This document shows, piece by piece, positions 41,672-52,326 of a DNA stretch of 64,000 bases. The notes under the pieces are model-generated. The model saw nothing but the letters and a program-made list of their open reading frames with translations, ran no database searches and was not told where the DNA came from. Both the position numbers and the translations under genes were made by a program. Source of the stretch: Anthoceros angustus. Taxonomy: Eukaryota > Streptophyta > Anthocerotopsida > Anthocerotales > Anthocerotaceae. Within the stretch, counting starts at the first letter, position 1, and each line of letters begins with the position of its first letter. The stretch is from NCBI GenBank assembly GCA_010909165.1, contig MU008192.1:434001-498000 (forward strand), in the 5' to 3' direction.

Positions 41672-42157
41672 CGCTGTGTAGCCAGCGACCTCGTCTAGTC
41701 TCGCCTTTCTTGTAGCTTTGAAGCCAACTCGTATTATAGAAAATGAGGGTCCTAAGTGATTTTGTTGATCTATACGGCTAATATTGCTCGCTAGAGTCAC
41801 TGAAGACGGTCTCTCTAGTATGTACATATATAGCGCGAAGACTTGCAAGTGAAGAAGCATAACTATAGAGCATTATAAATTTAGTACGTACATATTATAG
41901 GGGGTTAGCCCATGGCTCTTGGCCCTTTAAGTGCGTTGGCCTGTGTAAGGGGTAGATGAGTTTTTTTCTCTTTTTTCTTTTTAATAAAGTTTTTATTATT
42001 TTATATATAGATACTTAGACTTGGGAGTGTTGTTCTCGAAAATGATATATTATGAATTTGAAATAGTCTAGGACTTGAACTAATTATCGAACAATAGTAT
42101 TTATAAATCTTTATTTGTAAATAGTATTGTTTAGTGATCAGTTCAAGTCGAACTGAA
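41672..42157. other. UTP18 upstream, AT-rich
   Basis: Composition drops to AT-rich after about 41,880. No gene. Confidence 0.45.
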
Positions 42158-42295
42158 CTATGTCCTTCTACGTCAGCGAGCTATACCCTTCCATGTCAAC
42201 AAACGATACCCTTCCACATCAGCAAAGTGTACCCTTCCACATCAGCAAACTATACCCTTCCACATCAGCAAACTATACCCTTCCACGTCAGCGAA
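42158..42295. repeat. Six-copy 23-bp tandem repeat
   Basis: Six 23-bp units starting at 42158, 42181, 42204, 42227, 42250 and 42273 share the core TACCCTTCCACATCAGCAAA with a few substitutions. Open frames through it encode repeated YPSTSAN-like peptides, which are a by-product of the repeat, not a gene. Confidence 0.9.
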
Positions 42296-42947
42296 CTGAA
42301 AGACTATATCCTTCCATGGTACAAATCTATGGTTGGTACAAATCACTTGGTCACGTGATGAACTGAAAGTTGAATGGAGTTCGATCTCTACTTGAATTGT
42401 GAGTTCGTAGAAGTCCTTAAGTAATAATCTTGAATCCTCCCTGTGATATTAAAACCGAATGTTTTACATATCCTAAATTAAGGCTGTAGCTCTACTAGTG
42501 TCGTTGGATGGCACATGCTTATTAGCTTCCACAATTTGGTGATTTGAGAAACGTCACTCTCTTACATTCAATGGAAACATTGCTGCCTATTATATAAATT
42601 TAATGTACTCTCGAGCTTTTATACAAATCATGCTTGGACATCAATATTTGGAAATTCAGATTATAATTATACTACTGAAACCTATAGAGTTTTAGTTACA
42701 TAAAGATATGTAAAATAGTTACGTGCAAATAATCCTTTGCATGTTCTACTGAGTCTTACATACTCATTAATTATTATTTATGGCCACTTTTCACTTGAAA
42801 ATTGAAAAGTGTTGCACACGAGTGGTTACTTAATTTGACGATCATGTAATTTTGAGGTTATCATTCCAATTTTTATAGATAAATATAAATACATCAATAA
42901 TGTATCCCTTGACTAGGTATGGTTATGGATCACTTTTCACCCGAGAA
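42296..42947. other. AT-rich spacer
   Basis: No gene or recognisable element. Confidence 0.4.
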
Positions 42948-43180
42948 AGATTAGAAGAAGAAGAAGAATTTTATTTAAGTCCACTAAGGACGGATTTCCG
43001 TCATGGGACTTGGTACTTAACAACTTATACCATGGTATGCCTAAGCTACTTGTACCATGGTATGCTAAGCTACTTGCACCAAGGGGATTTCCATTTCCTT
43101 TAGGCACCCCATCTAAGTACCGATCCAAGCGCAGGATGCTTATACATGTGTGTCCATTTGGCCTAAGCCATTTGGATAAG
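42948..43180 (+). repeat. Dispersed repeat family R1, copy D
   Basis: Matches copy B (8560-8778) along its whole length, including the GAAGAAGAATTTTAT start, CTAAGGACGGATTTCC and the terminal TTTGGCCTAAGCCATTTGG. It has a small internal duplication, with ACCATGGTATG(C)CTAAGCTACTTG present twice. Confidence 0.75.
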
Positions 43181-43532
43181 ATATGAAAGTTCACCAAATT
43201 TTGTAATCATATAACTTTTAAGTCAATTATTATAGATGAATGCAAATATATTGGTAATAAACATAAAATGGTTTCCATATATATCCTTTTTTCTTTCCTA
43301 ACTAAAATACTTAGCTCTCATATACCTTTTCTTTCCTAACCAAAACTTTGAAATATATGTAAAGTGGGAAAAGAGATTTCAATGTATACTTTAAAATATA
43401 TATATAAAGGCTCCAAATTCTCGAGAAGGAAAATGACAAACTGAACATCGCTGTATACTTTGAAACATCTACATAAAGTCTCTAAATTCTCTAAAAAGAA
43501 AATAGCAAACCTGACATAACAACAAACTTTAA
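43181..43532. other. AT-rich spacer
   Basis: A diverged direct repeat (about 43370-43500, with GTATACTTTGAAA-like and CTCCAAATTCTC-like segments twice) is the only structure seen. No gene. Confidence 0.4.
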
Positions 43533-43706
43533 AGATTATATTACTGGTTTGAAGATTTATTGGTTGGTTATGATCTCAGTAAGCCTCTAGAGATTATATT
43601 ACTGGTTTAAAGATTTATTGTCTGGTTATGATCTCAGCAAGCCTCTAGAGATTACATTACTGGTTTAAAGATTTATTGGCTGGTTATGATCTCAACAAGC
43701 CTCTGG
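43533..43706. repeat. Three-copy 58-bp tandem repeat
   Basis: Units start at 43533, 43591 and 43649 (AGATTATATTACTGGTTT and onward, through GGTTATGATCTCAG and AAGCCTCTAG). Substitutions are few. Confidence 0.9.
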
Positions 43707-43774
43707 CCAAAGAAAGCGAGGTTAGGGTGTTTTAGAGAAAGGCAAGCTTCGGGTGTTTTAGAGGAATTTTATGA

Positions 43775-43973
43775 GCCATTTCATCCAAAGCCTAAGCCAC
43801 TTCATCCCAAAGCCTAAGCCACTTCATCCCAAAACCTAAGCCACTTCATTCCAAAACCTAAGCCACTTCATCCCAAAGCCTAAGCCACTTCATTCCAAAA
43901 CCTAAGCCACTTCATCCCAACGCCCACGTTACTTCATCTCAACGCCTAAGCCACTTCATCCCACAACCTAATA
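43775..43973. repeat. About nine-copy 22-bp tandem repeat
   Basis: The 22-bp unit GCCACTTCATCCCAAAGCCT (followed by AA) repeats about nine times with variants (AAA for AAG, ATTCC for ATCCC). The last units are more diverged. Confidence 0.9.
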
Positions 43974-44602
43974 GCTATGTTACATTCACCTAGGCGGTCA
44001 TCAAACTAGAAGCTAGCATGGAGAGACTTGGATAAGATAGCAAAACCTCGAATCCCTACTAGGAACACTCCCTGGCCAGATCCCTACCGGCACTGGCCAA
44101 CCCTTCGAGTGTCCTGCCTCGTTACCACGACACTACTCGACTGAGAGAATTAGTCCAATCCAACATAACTTAAAACTACAGACAGAAGCGTCGTGGTCAG
44201 ACAAAGATTCTCGGTACCAAGCTCGTCACGGAATGCTTGTCCAGCAGCACCGAGGGAGCACAGTCCAAGAAAGCACTTCCTTACGGCTCAAAGCTTCCGC
44301 TCAGAGCACGCTCACCTTTGCAAATCCGCACGCTGCAAACCCGCCTACATCGAGACAGCTCAAGCCCAGTCAATGGAGACAAGGCTCCATAACCTCATGA
44401 GCCTGAGCTGGACATCGGCAAGCGAGCAAAGCAACAAGCGGTTCCAAAGGCTCAGAACAATGCTTAATTCTCAGACCTGATCCAACGGTGCTGCGAATAG
44501 GACGGCCCTCTCGGCTTTGGCTAAAGCACATCATACCACACACTTGCTGCCGAAGGAGGAGAAGAAAGGAGGAGGAAGAAGAGATGGAGACAAATTTTCA
44601 CA
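43974..44602. other. Spacer
   Basis: No supported gene. A Ser/Arg-rich frame at 44193-44480 lacks motifs. Confidence 0.4.
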
Positions 44603-44718
44603 ATAGGTAGCCCTAAATATCAGTCTCGCAGGTGGTGTCTATATACCTGTCATTTCCGTAATAGGTAGCCCTAATTATCGGTCTCGCAGGTAGTGGTCTA
44701 TATATGTAGGTGCAGGTC
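44603..44718. repeat. Two-copy 58-bp tandem repeat upstream of RPS19
   Basis: ATAGGTAGCCCTAAATATCA opens unit 1 at 44603 and ATAGGTAGCCCTAATTATCG opens unit 2 at 44661. Both carry GTCTCGCAGGT and a TCTATATA, about 70-180 bp before the start codon. Because of its position it may be promoter sequence. Confidence 0.75.
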
Positions 44719-44784
44719 ACTCCTAATAATCCTGGACATGTCTCTACAGATCGTGGGCTCTTGGAGATCTCTGTCTTTGCAGCC

Positions 44785-45599
44785 ATGGCGGCTACGGCGA
44801 AGACCGTGAAAGATGTGTCCTCGCACGAATTTGTGACCGCTTACGCTGCGCATCTGAAGCGTTCGGGCAAGGTAGCCTCACTTTCACGATTCCTTGCCTG
44901 CTTGCTGCTTCCAGCTGCAATGGTTGCGGGCAGCTGTGCCGGCCTTGATCTGACGCGGTGTGGTCTTGTCTTGTATTGTAGATCAATGTGCCCGATTGGG
45001 TGGATATAGTGAAGACTGCCACCTTCAAAGAGTTGGCACCATATGATCCTGATTGGTACTACATCAGGGCTGGTACGTTCAAGGCTTTGATTTTGTGTTT
45101 GTGTCTTGGTTTTCCAGTGGCAGTATGTTTCGCTGTATCTTTTGAGTTGTTCCCTTGTCTCAGGGATTTAGGTCTGCCGATTAAGAGCAGGAAGCTTGTG
45201 TCCAGTCTGCTTCTTCTAACCCTAAACCTTGGGGTGCGGTGCTGGTGGCTTGAACAGCATCTATGGCGAGGAAGATTTACTTGCGACAAGGAATTGGGGT
45301 GGGTGCGTTCCGGAAGATCTATGGAGGCCGCAAGAGCAACGGTGTAAGACCCTCGCACTTCGCCAAGAGCAGTGGCGCCATAGCGAGGAGTATTTTGAAG
45401 CAGCTGGAGACCTTGGACATCATCGACAAGGATCCGAAGGGGTTAGCATCCCTGCATTCTCTCCGGTCTCCGTGTGTTGTTAGGTTTCTTGTCTTCATGT
45501 CTTCTGATGTTTTTTTTCTGCAGAGGAAGGCGTATCACGTCGAGCGGGCAAAGGGACCTGGACCAAGTTGCCGGGCGCATCGGCGTGGCTGCTGCTTGA
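44785..45599 (+). CDS. RPS19: Cytosolic 40S ribosomal protein eS19, 145 aa
   Basis: Four exons: 44785-44871, 44982-45072, 45258-45441 and 45524-45599, giving 145 aa, the normal eS19 length. All joins are in phase. [20 protein letters not shown] and AAHLKRSGK end exon 1; exon 2 gives [20 protein letters not shown] and [10 protein letters not shown]; exon 3 [39 protein letters not shown] and [10 protein letters not shown]; exon 4 closes the conserved [20 protein letters not shown]. The protein sits in the head of the 40S subunit and is needed for 18S rRNA maturation. The ATG is the first after the TATA-like stretches. Intron 2 contains a TAACCCTAAACC telo-box-like motif (about 45218-45229). The exons are free of frame errors. 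Confidence 0.97.
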
Positions 45600-46851
45600 G
45601 GGGCTCCCTTATGAAATTTCGCCTGAGTTAGGATAAGGATAGGCAGGTTGGAAACATTTTTTGGGCCTTCCCGTATTTGGAGTGCACAATGACAGGCTCC
45701 TACGTATAGTTGTCTCCATACTCTAATGACTACTACGTCTTTCCTGCTGCCAAGTACTTCCATTCTAGCAACATGAACCCTCTTCCCTCGGGCTGTTCAT
45801 GTCATGTTCTTGTATTATAGAGGAGTGACCAATATGACCAGCCTGAAGGTTGGTCTGGGCTATTTCAATCAGGACAGCCCGGCGTTGTTTGTCGATTTCG
45901 TATAATTTGCTCGCTAGCTGTTTGTCCGTTGCTTGGGTGGTGATGTTTCGGGGATTCAGATTTTGATCCAGCTCCAGTGATGCGGACTGTCCTGGATGGC
46001 CCTTTCTGCTTTTTGTTTTCCCTTGAAACTGGATGATGACTAACACGTAGTCCTGTGCCGATCCTGATGAGGACACAACATGCATCGCCATTCAGCGGAC
46101 AGATTCAGCCAGGGCAGTTTTATAGGGTTGGCAAATGCCTAAACCTGGTTGACGTAGCTTGCAAGCTGTGTGGTTGGTCTGTCCATGTTCGTTGTGTGAT
46201 GGGTTTGTTTATGAGGATTTGTCAGGTTGTCCTTATCAAGTCAGGAATGATTTAAGACTTTTAGAGCTGAAAGGTCTGTCCGAGGAATGGAAATGGGAGC
46301 TTGTATTGTGTTTTACTTTCTCACTGACCTGGACATCCTCGGTGACTTGCTCCAAATACCTCGCGCTCTGCAGTGCAGTCTCCCCGCGCGCGAGCCTCAC
46401 AAAGGCATATTATCGATATGCATACATCATATGGACTTAAGATTGTTGTACTACTAAGGATGGCTTGGACAATGGCGGCTCGTATGTACACATTCTGGAG
46501 TGGGCCAACGTAGTCGACAAGTTGCCACCTGCCACCTCCTCATGTCCCCGTCTTACCCATGCGTGCATCGCATCGAAGACAACTCTCCCAGCCTTCTGAT
46601 TCTCATCCGTCTGCAAGTCAAGGCACTTTTTTGCATCAAAAGTTACAGAGCTGACATCACCCAGTTGAAGATTCAGCACAGTCTTTCTCTAAGCAGCAGA
46701 GAGTTTGGGGTGCTTTGGTGGTGCTGTGTGACTGGAATTCCCCTGAGCTCGTAGCTTGCTGGCAACAATTCGGATTTCCCAAATGACGTGCTGTCCAGGT
46801 GAAGGATCTCCTGGGTCCCGACGCTAAGCTCAGATCCGTTACATTGGGCCG
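45600..46851. other. RPS19 3' flank and CtpA upstream region
   Basis: The first part is the RPS19 3' UTR. Frames on both strands (for example 46055-46255, 46673-46942) have no motifs. A TTATCGATATGCATACATCATATG stretch, AT-rich and partly palindromic, is at about 46410. CtpA promoter expected at the right end. Confidence 0.4.
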
Positions 46852-49800
46852 ATGTTGCAGCACCCGGCCTCCTTGGGAGGCTGGAGCCGGCTACAGTACC
46901 GTAGGCCGGATGTTCTAGTCCTCCGGCAGAGTGGTCGCCCACGCTGCCTGCTGCAGAGCCCCGCGCAGATACGAATTCTGAAGAGGGTCTTGGGGAATGG
47001 GGATGTGCAGTTGAAGCGTGCTACAGTGGAGCTGGGTGCAGAGCAGCCCAATGAGGCCGGGGGGCAGATTTCGGCTCTTCTGTCGCAGTTGGTGGGTGTG
47101 TTTGGATGCCTGGTGGTTTGCGTAAGCAGCGGGGCCGATGCCGGGGTTATGTTGGCAGGTTCAGGTCGTGAGAATGGTGTGTGCCAGGCAGGTGGGCCTT
47201 ACGAGGCTGCTGGGGCTCCCCCGCTTGTGGCTATGGCAGAGTGGAGCAGCATTAACCTGCCGTTACCGCTCTGTATGGACACTGGGATGCCTGATGCTGA
47301 TGGTGAAGGAGGGCAGAGCGGGTTGCAGAGGGAGGTGGCTGCGTTGCCTGTTCTGCCGAGGTACAAGAGGACGCTGTTTCATGAACCTGGGTTGCACTAC
47401 CGGGTTCCTGGTCCGGAATTTGGGATCCGGGAATGGGAAGGTGAGAGTCTGGGGGGCATGAATTACGGGGAAATTGTAGCTGGACTGCGGGACAGCAGGG
47501 AGGGGAGGCAAGAGATGTTCACACGTGATGCCTGGATGGGGATGATGAGGCTGCAGCAGTATAGCAAGTACATTGATAGTTTGGAAGATCAGGAGGCCAA
47601 GTGCAAGGAGTGCGTACGCAATCGTAGGTTTGTGGCATTTGGTTGGATGGTGTTGTGTTGTTTCTTCGTCCTTTGCATTGTGTCGTTTGGAGGTTACAAG
47701 AATTTGGTGGGCTGTCGCAGGTTGCTAGAGCAGGTGTGGCAGACGGTGTCAAATGTACTTTCCTTTCTTTGACCTATCCTGCTGTGTTTTTGCTTATCTG
47801 TGAGATTTGGATGGTGTGCTGCATAGTTCGTGAGGTCTTCGTTGATGTGATGTGGCTTTCAGAGAGTCTTGTGCCAGTTGCCAGTCAGTTGCTTCTGTTG
47901 CTTGGGCATGTCAAGTTGCTTACGGAGTAGAAAAAGCCTGTGTAGAAGCAAGGCACTCTTCGTTAGGTTGCATGTTGGAAATGTGGCCAGCCTGCTGCTG
48001 AGCCTCAAGGTGTCGCTTGTCATGCATGTAGTGATGGCACCAAAAAACCTTTCGAGGTTCTGGCTAGTTTTTGGGTCAAGTGTTCTGAAGTCTGGCTGCT
48101 TTGATCTCCCGGTGTCCGCATATCGACCTGCTGCAGGAGTACTATGATCATGATGGCAGGTGATGACGCCGAACTTTGAACTGGACATGTGTTCTCTTGT
48201 ATGCTTTTGTGCTCAAGCTTCAAATAAATTGTTCTCTTATGCAGCTTCTCTCAATCTCAATGGGCAGGGGAGTTGTATCGGGCACTAAGAGGAGCTGGAG
48301 GTCTTCTGCACACGAAAACCGAAACGTAAGGTGTCGCACAGCGGAGAGAAATTTGAATACCTTCTGACTCTGAAGGACGCGGGTAACACGTATCTAAGCT
48401 GGGCTTGCAGGTATAAAGCGGCAAAGGGCATGGTTGCAAATCTTGGTGACAAATACAGCTCGTTTCTGAATCCTTTCGAGTATCGGCTTGCTCTTCATAG
48501 ACCAATTCCTTCTGAACTGAAGTATCTTGCGTACCAATATATTGGCATTGGCGTAGAGGTGGGTGTGTTCAAGAGTGTCTATGGTGTCTCCATGTTGTAG
48601 ACAGGACTCGAGTCTCATGCTCCAGTTCCTGTGACTGTGTGCAGCTTGGAAGGCGAACCTCGAGTGGCTTCACAATTGTGGCCCCTTTGCTGGCTCTCCA
48701 GCCGAGGAGGTAAAACCGGTGACACCATGTCTAGACGTTCTTGGTTGTTCCTGCTTCTAGGAGGTGAGGTTGACATGTTCCACTGCAGGCTGGCATCTTG
48801 GCAGGAGAACAGTTATTGAGTGTGGACGGCTTGGAACTGGATTCTTTCACCAAGGGGAAGTTGTGGCATTCTTAGGCCCCATTGGCTCTACAGTGAGTAC
48901 TCGTCTTTGCACTCTGCAGTTCTTCGATACAAGCCATAGTCATCTATTCCATTGCTTGGTTTAACATAGAGCCTCAGCACATCTGATTCCCTGGATTCCT
49001 ACTGTTGAGCTAGAAGAGATTCATCCGTGAAGTGCTCTGACTGATCTTGCTCAGGTGGAAGTAGAGGTGGCAGGACCGACGGGGTGCGCACGCTACAGAT
49101 AGAAAGGCGACCCTGCCTTTACCACCCCTGAAGATGAAGCTATTGGATGCAGGAGCCGGCCAGCTTGGTCAGACTACACTACTTTACGCATGAAGGCACC
49201 AAGCAAATGGCAGCTGCGATCAGAAGGAGAAGCTCTCGGCGTGGATGGCTACAGTAGGTTTCTTTCCTGGCCTATGGGTACACAGCTCTTGCCATTCCAT
49301 CTCTCACTCCACAGCACATATTCCACTTACTTGTCTTCCTGTGCTGCAGTTTTGGACTTGCGGAACAATCCTGGTGGTGTGTTTGAGGAAGCAGTAGCCA
49401 TGGCTGTGAGAAAGCTCCTGCTTTGCTCTCATTTTGCCATGTTGTTGCTTACGGAGTAGAAAAAGCCTGTGTAGAAGCAAGGCACTCTTCGTTAGGTTGC
49501 ATGTTGGAAATGTGGCCAGCCTGCTGCTGAGCCTCAAGGTGTCGCTTGTCATGCATGTAGTGATGGCACCAAAACCTTTCGAGGTTCTGGCTAGTTTTTG
49601 GGTCAAGTGTTCTGAAGTCTGGCTGCTTTGATCTCCCGGTGTCCGCATATCGACCTGCTGCAGGAGTACTATGATCATGATGGCAGGTGATGACGCCGAA
49701 CTTTGAACTGGACATGTGTTCTCTTGTATGCTTTTGTGCTCAAGCTTCAAATAAATTGTTCTCTTATGTTTGTATGCAGCTTCTCTCAATCTCAATGGGC

Positions 49801-52110
49801 AGGGGAGTTGTATCGGGCACTAAGAGGAGCTGGAGGTCTTCTGCACACGAAAACCGAAACGTAAGGTGTCGCACAGCGGAGAGAAATTTGAATACCTTCT
49901 GACTCTGAAGGACGCGGGTAACACGTATCTAAGCTGGGCTTGCAGGTATAAAGCGGCAAAGGGCATGGTTGCAAATCTTGGTGACAAATACAGCTCGTTT
50001 CTGAATCCTTTCGAGTATCGGCTTGCTCTTCATAGACCAATTCCTTCTGAACTGAAGTATCTTGCGTACCAATATATTGGCATTGGCGTAGAGGTGGGTG
50101 TGTTCAAGAGTGTCTATGGTGTCTCCATGTTGTAGACAGGACTCGAGTCTCATGCTCCAGTTCCTGTGACTGTGTGCAGCTTGGAAGGCGAACCTCGAGT
50201 GGCTTCACAATTGTGGCCCCCTTTGCTGGCTCTCCAGCCGAGGAGGTAAAACCGGTGACACCATGTCTAGACGTTCTTGGTTGTTCCTGCTTCTAGGAGG
50301 TGAGGTTGACATGTTCCACTGCAGGCTGGCATCTTGGCAGGAGAACAGTTATTGAGTGTGGACGGCTTGGAACTGGATTCTTTCACCAAGGGCGAAGTTG
50401 TGGCATTCTTGCGAGGCCCCATTGGCTCTACAGTGAGTACTCGTCTTTGCACTCTGCAGTTCTTCGATACAAGCCATAGTCATCTATTCCATTGCTTGGT
50501 TTAACATAGAGCCTCAGCACATCTGATTCCCTGGATTCCTACTGTTGAGCTAGAAGAGATTCATCCGTGAAGTGCTCTGACTGATCTTGCTCAGGTGGAA
50601 GTAGAGGTGGCAGGACCGACGGGGGTGCGCACGCTACAGATAGAAAGGCGACCCCTGCCTTTACCACCCCTGAAGATGAAGCTATTGGATGCAGGAGCCG
50701 GCCAGCTTGTGGCTTACATCAGACTACACTACTTTACGCATGAAGGCACCAAGCAAATGGCAGCTGCGATCAGAGAAGGAGAAGCTCTCGGCGTGGATGG
50801 CTACAGTAGGTTTCTTTCCTGGCCTATGGGTACACAGCTCTTGCCATTCCATCTCTCACTCCACAGCACATATTCCACTTACTTGTCTTCCTGTGCTGCA
50901 GTTTTGGACTTGCGGAACAATCCTGGTGGTGTGTTTGAGGAAGCAGTAGCCATGGCTGTGAGAAAGCTCCTGCTTTGCTCTCATTTTTGCCATGTTGTTA
51001 CCATGTTTGCTACCAGTACCTGGGTTTTCTTCAAAGATCGAAGCTGAAGCAAATGTGCTCCTCCGCAACAGGCTCTGTGGCTGGACTGCGAGAACTGCGA
51101 TGTAACGGAAACGGTCCGCAGCAACGTAGCGGACATCGAAGACCTTGTGTACACTGCGGGAAAACTTCCGGTTGGTTATCTTGGTCCAAGCTTTTTGCTG
51201 TTCTGCCGATTTCTGCCTCAGTCTGTGCAAGTTAGGTCAAGCATCCATGCTCTGATCCTAAACCATTCACGTGACTGCACGCAGCGAGAAATATTTTCTA
51301 GGCATCCGGGAGTGCTGTCACATGCTCCACTCGTCGTTATCACAAATCGCAGCAGCGCTAGTGCAAGCGAGGTAGCCAGTTGGCTCAAGTCATGTCAATT
51401 GCAAACTTCCAATCAAGGCCATCTCCAGAGCGTCGCTTTTCGTATTCTAACCACATTCATTCTGCTGGATGCAGGTTCTGACAGGAGCTCTACACGACAA
51501 TCATAGAGTGGTTACAGTTGGTGAGAAAACTTTTGGAAAAGGCGTTGTGCAGGTCAGTGGTGTCATGCAGTGAAGCTGAAGTTGATGTGGAGTGTATCCA
51601 GACCAGCCTAGGTTGCATCGTATTGCAGCATTCCAGAAGGTTGAACGCTGTTGTGGCATCTTGCTGTTGTGGCATCTTGCTGCTAGTAACCTACCGTGCA
51701 TCACTCACAGTACTACTTCCCGATGGACGATGGCAGCGGGCTCAAGCTGACAGTGGCCAAGTATTTAACGCCTTCCCGCTACGACATCTCCAGGCAGTAA
51801 GCTTTCCACCACCAAACCCTACGCAAGGTGACAAAAGTATTGGTATGAGAGCTTGGTCTGTGCGTCTCGGTGGCCTCTGATCCTTGGGTTTTGCTGGACA
51901 TGACCTGGCCGCAGGGGTGGTTTGGAGCCAGACCGTTCGTGCCACGACTATCCCCACGGCACGGCAACGCTCTCAGACCAGTGCATTAAAGAGGCTCTGA
52001 CGAGCCTGCCGTCCATGGAGGGAAGGGTCGGGGGCGGGCCTAGCCTCCCGCTGCCCTACCGCTGGACGCCTCCCCAGGAGCGGGGGGTTTGGGCTGTGGG
52101 CTCCTACTAG
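46852..52110 (+). CDS. Plastid-type carboxyl-terminal processing peptidase (CtpA, S41 family), many exons, with duplicated exons
   Basis: Exon 1 is 46852-47627: a transit-like basic N-terminus (MLQHPASLGGWSRLQYRR), a hydrophobic segment (LLSQLVGVFGCLVVCV) and a linker. Exon 2 is 47721-47745 (NRRLLEQVWQT across the join). One small exon near 47,820 (VREVFVD in frame) is likely but its borders are unclear. Later coding pieces, in the second, intact copy of the duplicated block: FSQSQWAGELYRALRGAGG, MVANLGDKYSSFLNPFEYRL, a PDZ domain (GFTIVAPFAGSPAEE, AGILAGEQLLSVDG, KGEVVAFLRGPIGST) and VLDLRNNPGGVFEEAVAMA. Beyond it come LWLDCENCDVTETVRSNVAD, ITNRSSASASE with the catalytic Ser, VLTGALHDNHRVVTVGEKTF then GKGVVQ with the catalytic Lys, and YYFPMDDGSGLKLTVAKYLT. 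It ends at TAG 52108. Such proteases trim the C-terminus of D1 in the thylakoid lumen. The closest relatives should be the CtpA1/At3g57680-type group. Confidence 0.85.
47915..51000. repeat. Tandem duplication, about 1.53 kb, inside CtpA
   Basis: 47915-49443 is repeated as 49444-51000. The block includes the exons for FSQSQWAG.., MVANLGDKY.., the PDZ domain and DLRNNPGG... The copies differ almost only by small insertions or deletions, for example CACCAAAAAACC versus CACCAAAACC, a missing C in the GCCCC(C)TTTGCTGG run, a missing 8-bp TTTGTATG and missing GCG. Copy 2 keeps all exons in frame; copy 1 has frame breaks. Assembly artefact is more likely than a real duplication. Confidence 0.9.
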
Positions 52111-52326
52111 TAGTAGTGTGTACAGACATATTCCATGGACCAGATTTGCAGGCAGGCAGCATCTTGCGCATCTTTCTGTTACAGGAGGGCAAAGCGAAGC
52201 AAAAGCAAAGCCCAGCAGAGCAGAGAAGTGAAGAGCCAGCAGAGCGCAGTGTCCGAGATGCAATCGCATTGCGGGCGTGCCGGCGTGGAAGAGGTGCAGC
52301 TGATCTTTAGTGTATACTAATTTACA
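52111..52326. other. CtpA 3' flank
   Basis: Expected 3' UTR. No gene. Confidence 0.5.

Noticed and set aside
42134-42366. Two overlapping frames encoding repeated YPSTSAN peptides
   Set aside because: By-product of the 23-bp array, which is open because of its composition.
43775-43973. CRISPR-like array
   Set aside because: Units are contiguous with no spacers, and the genome is eukaryotic.
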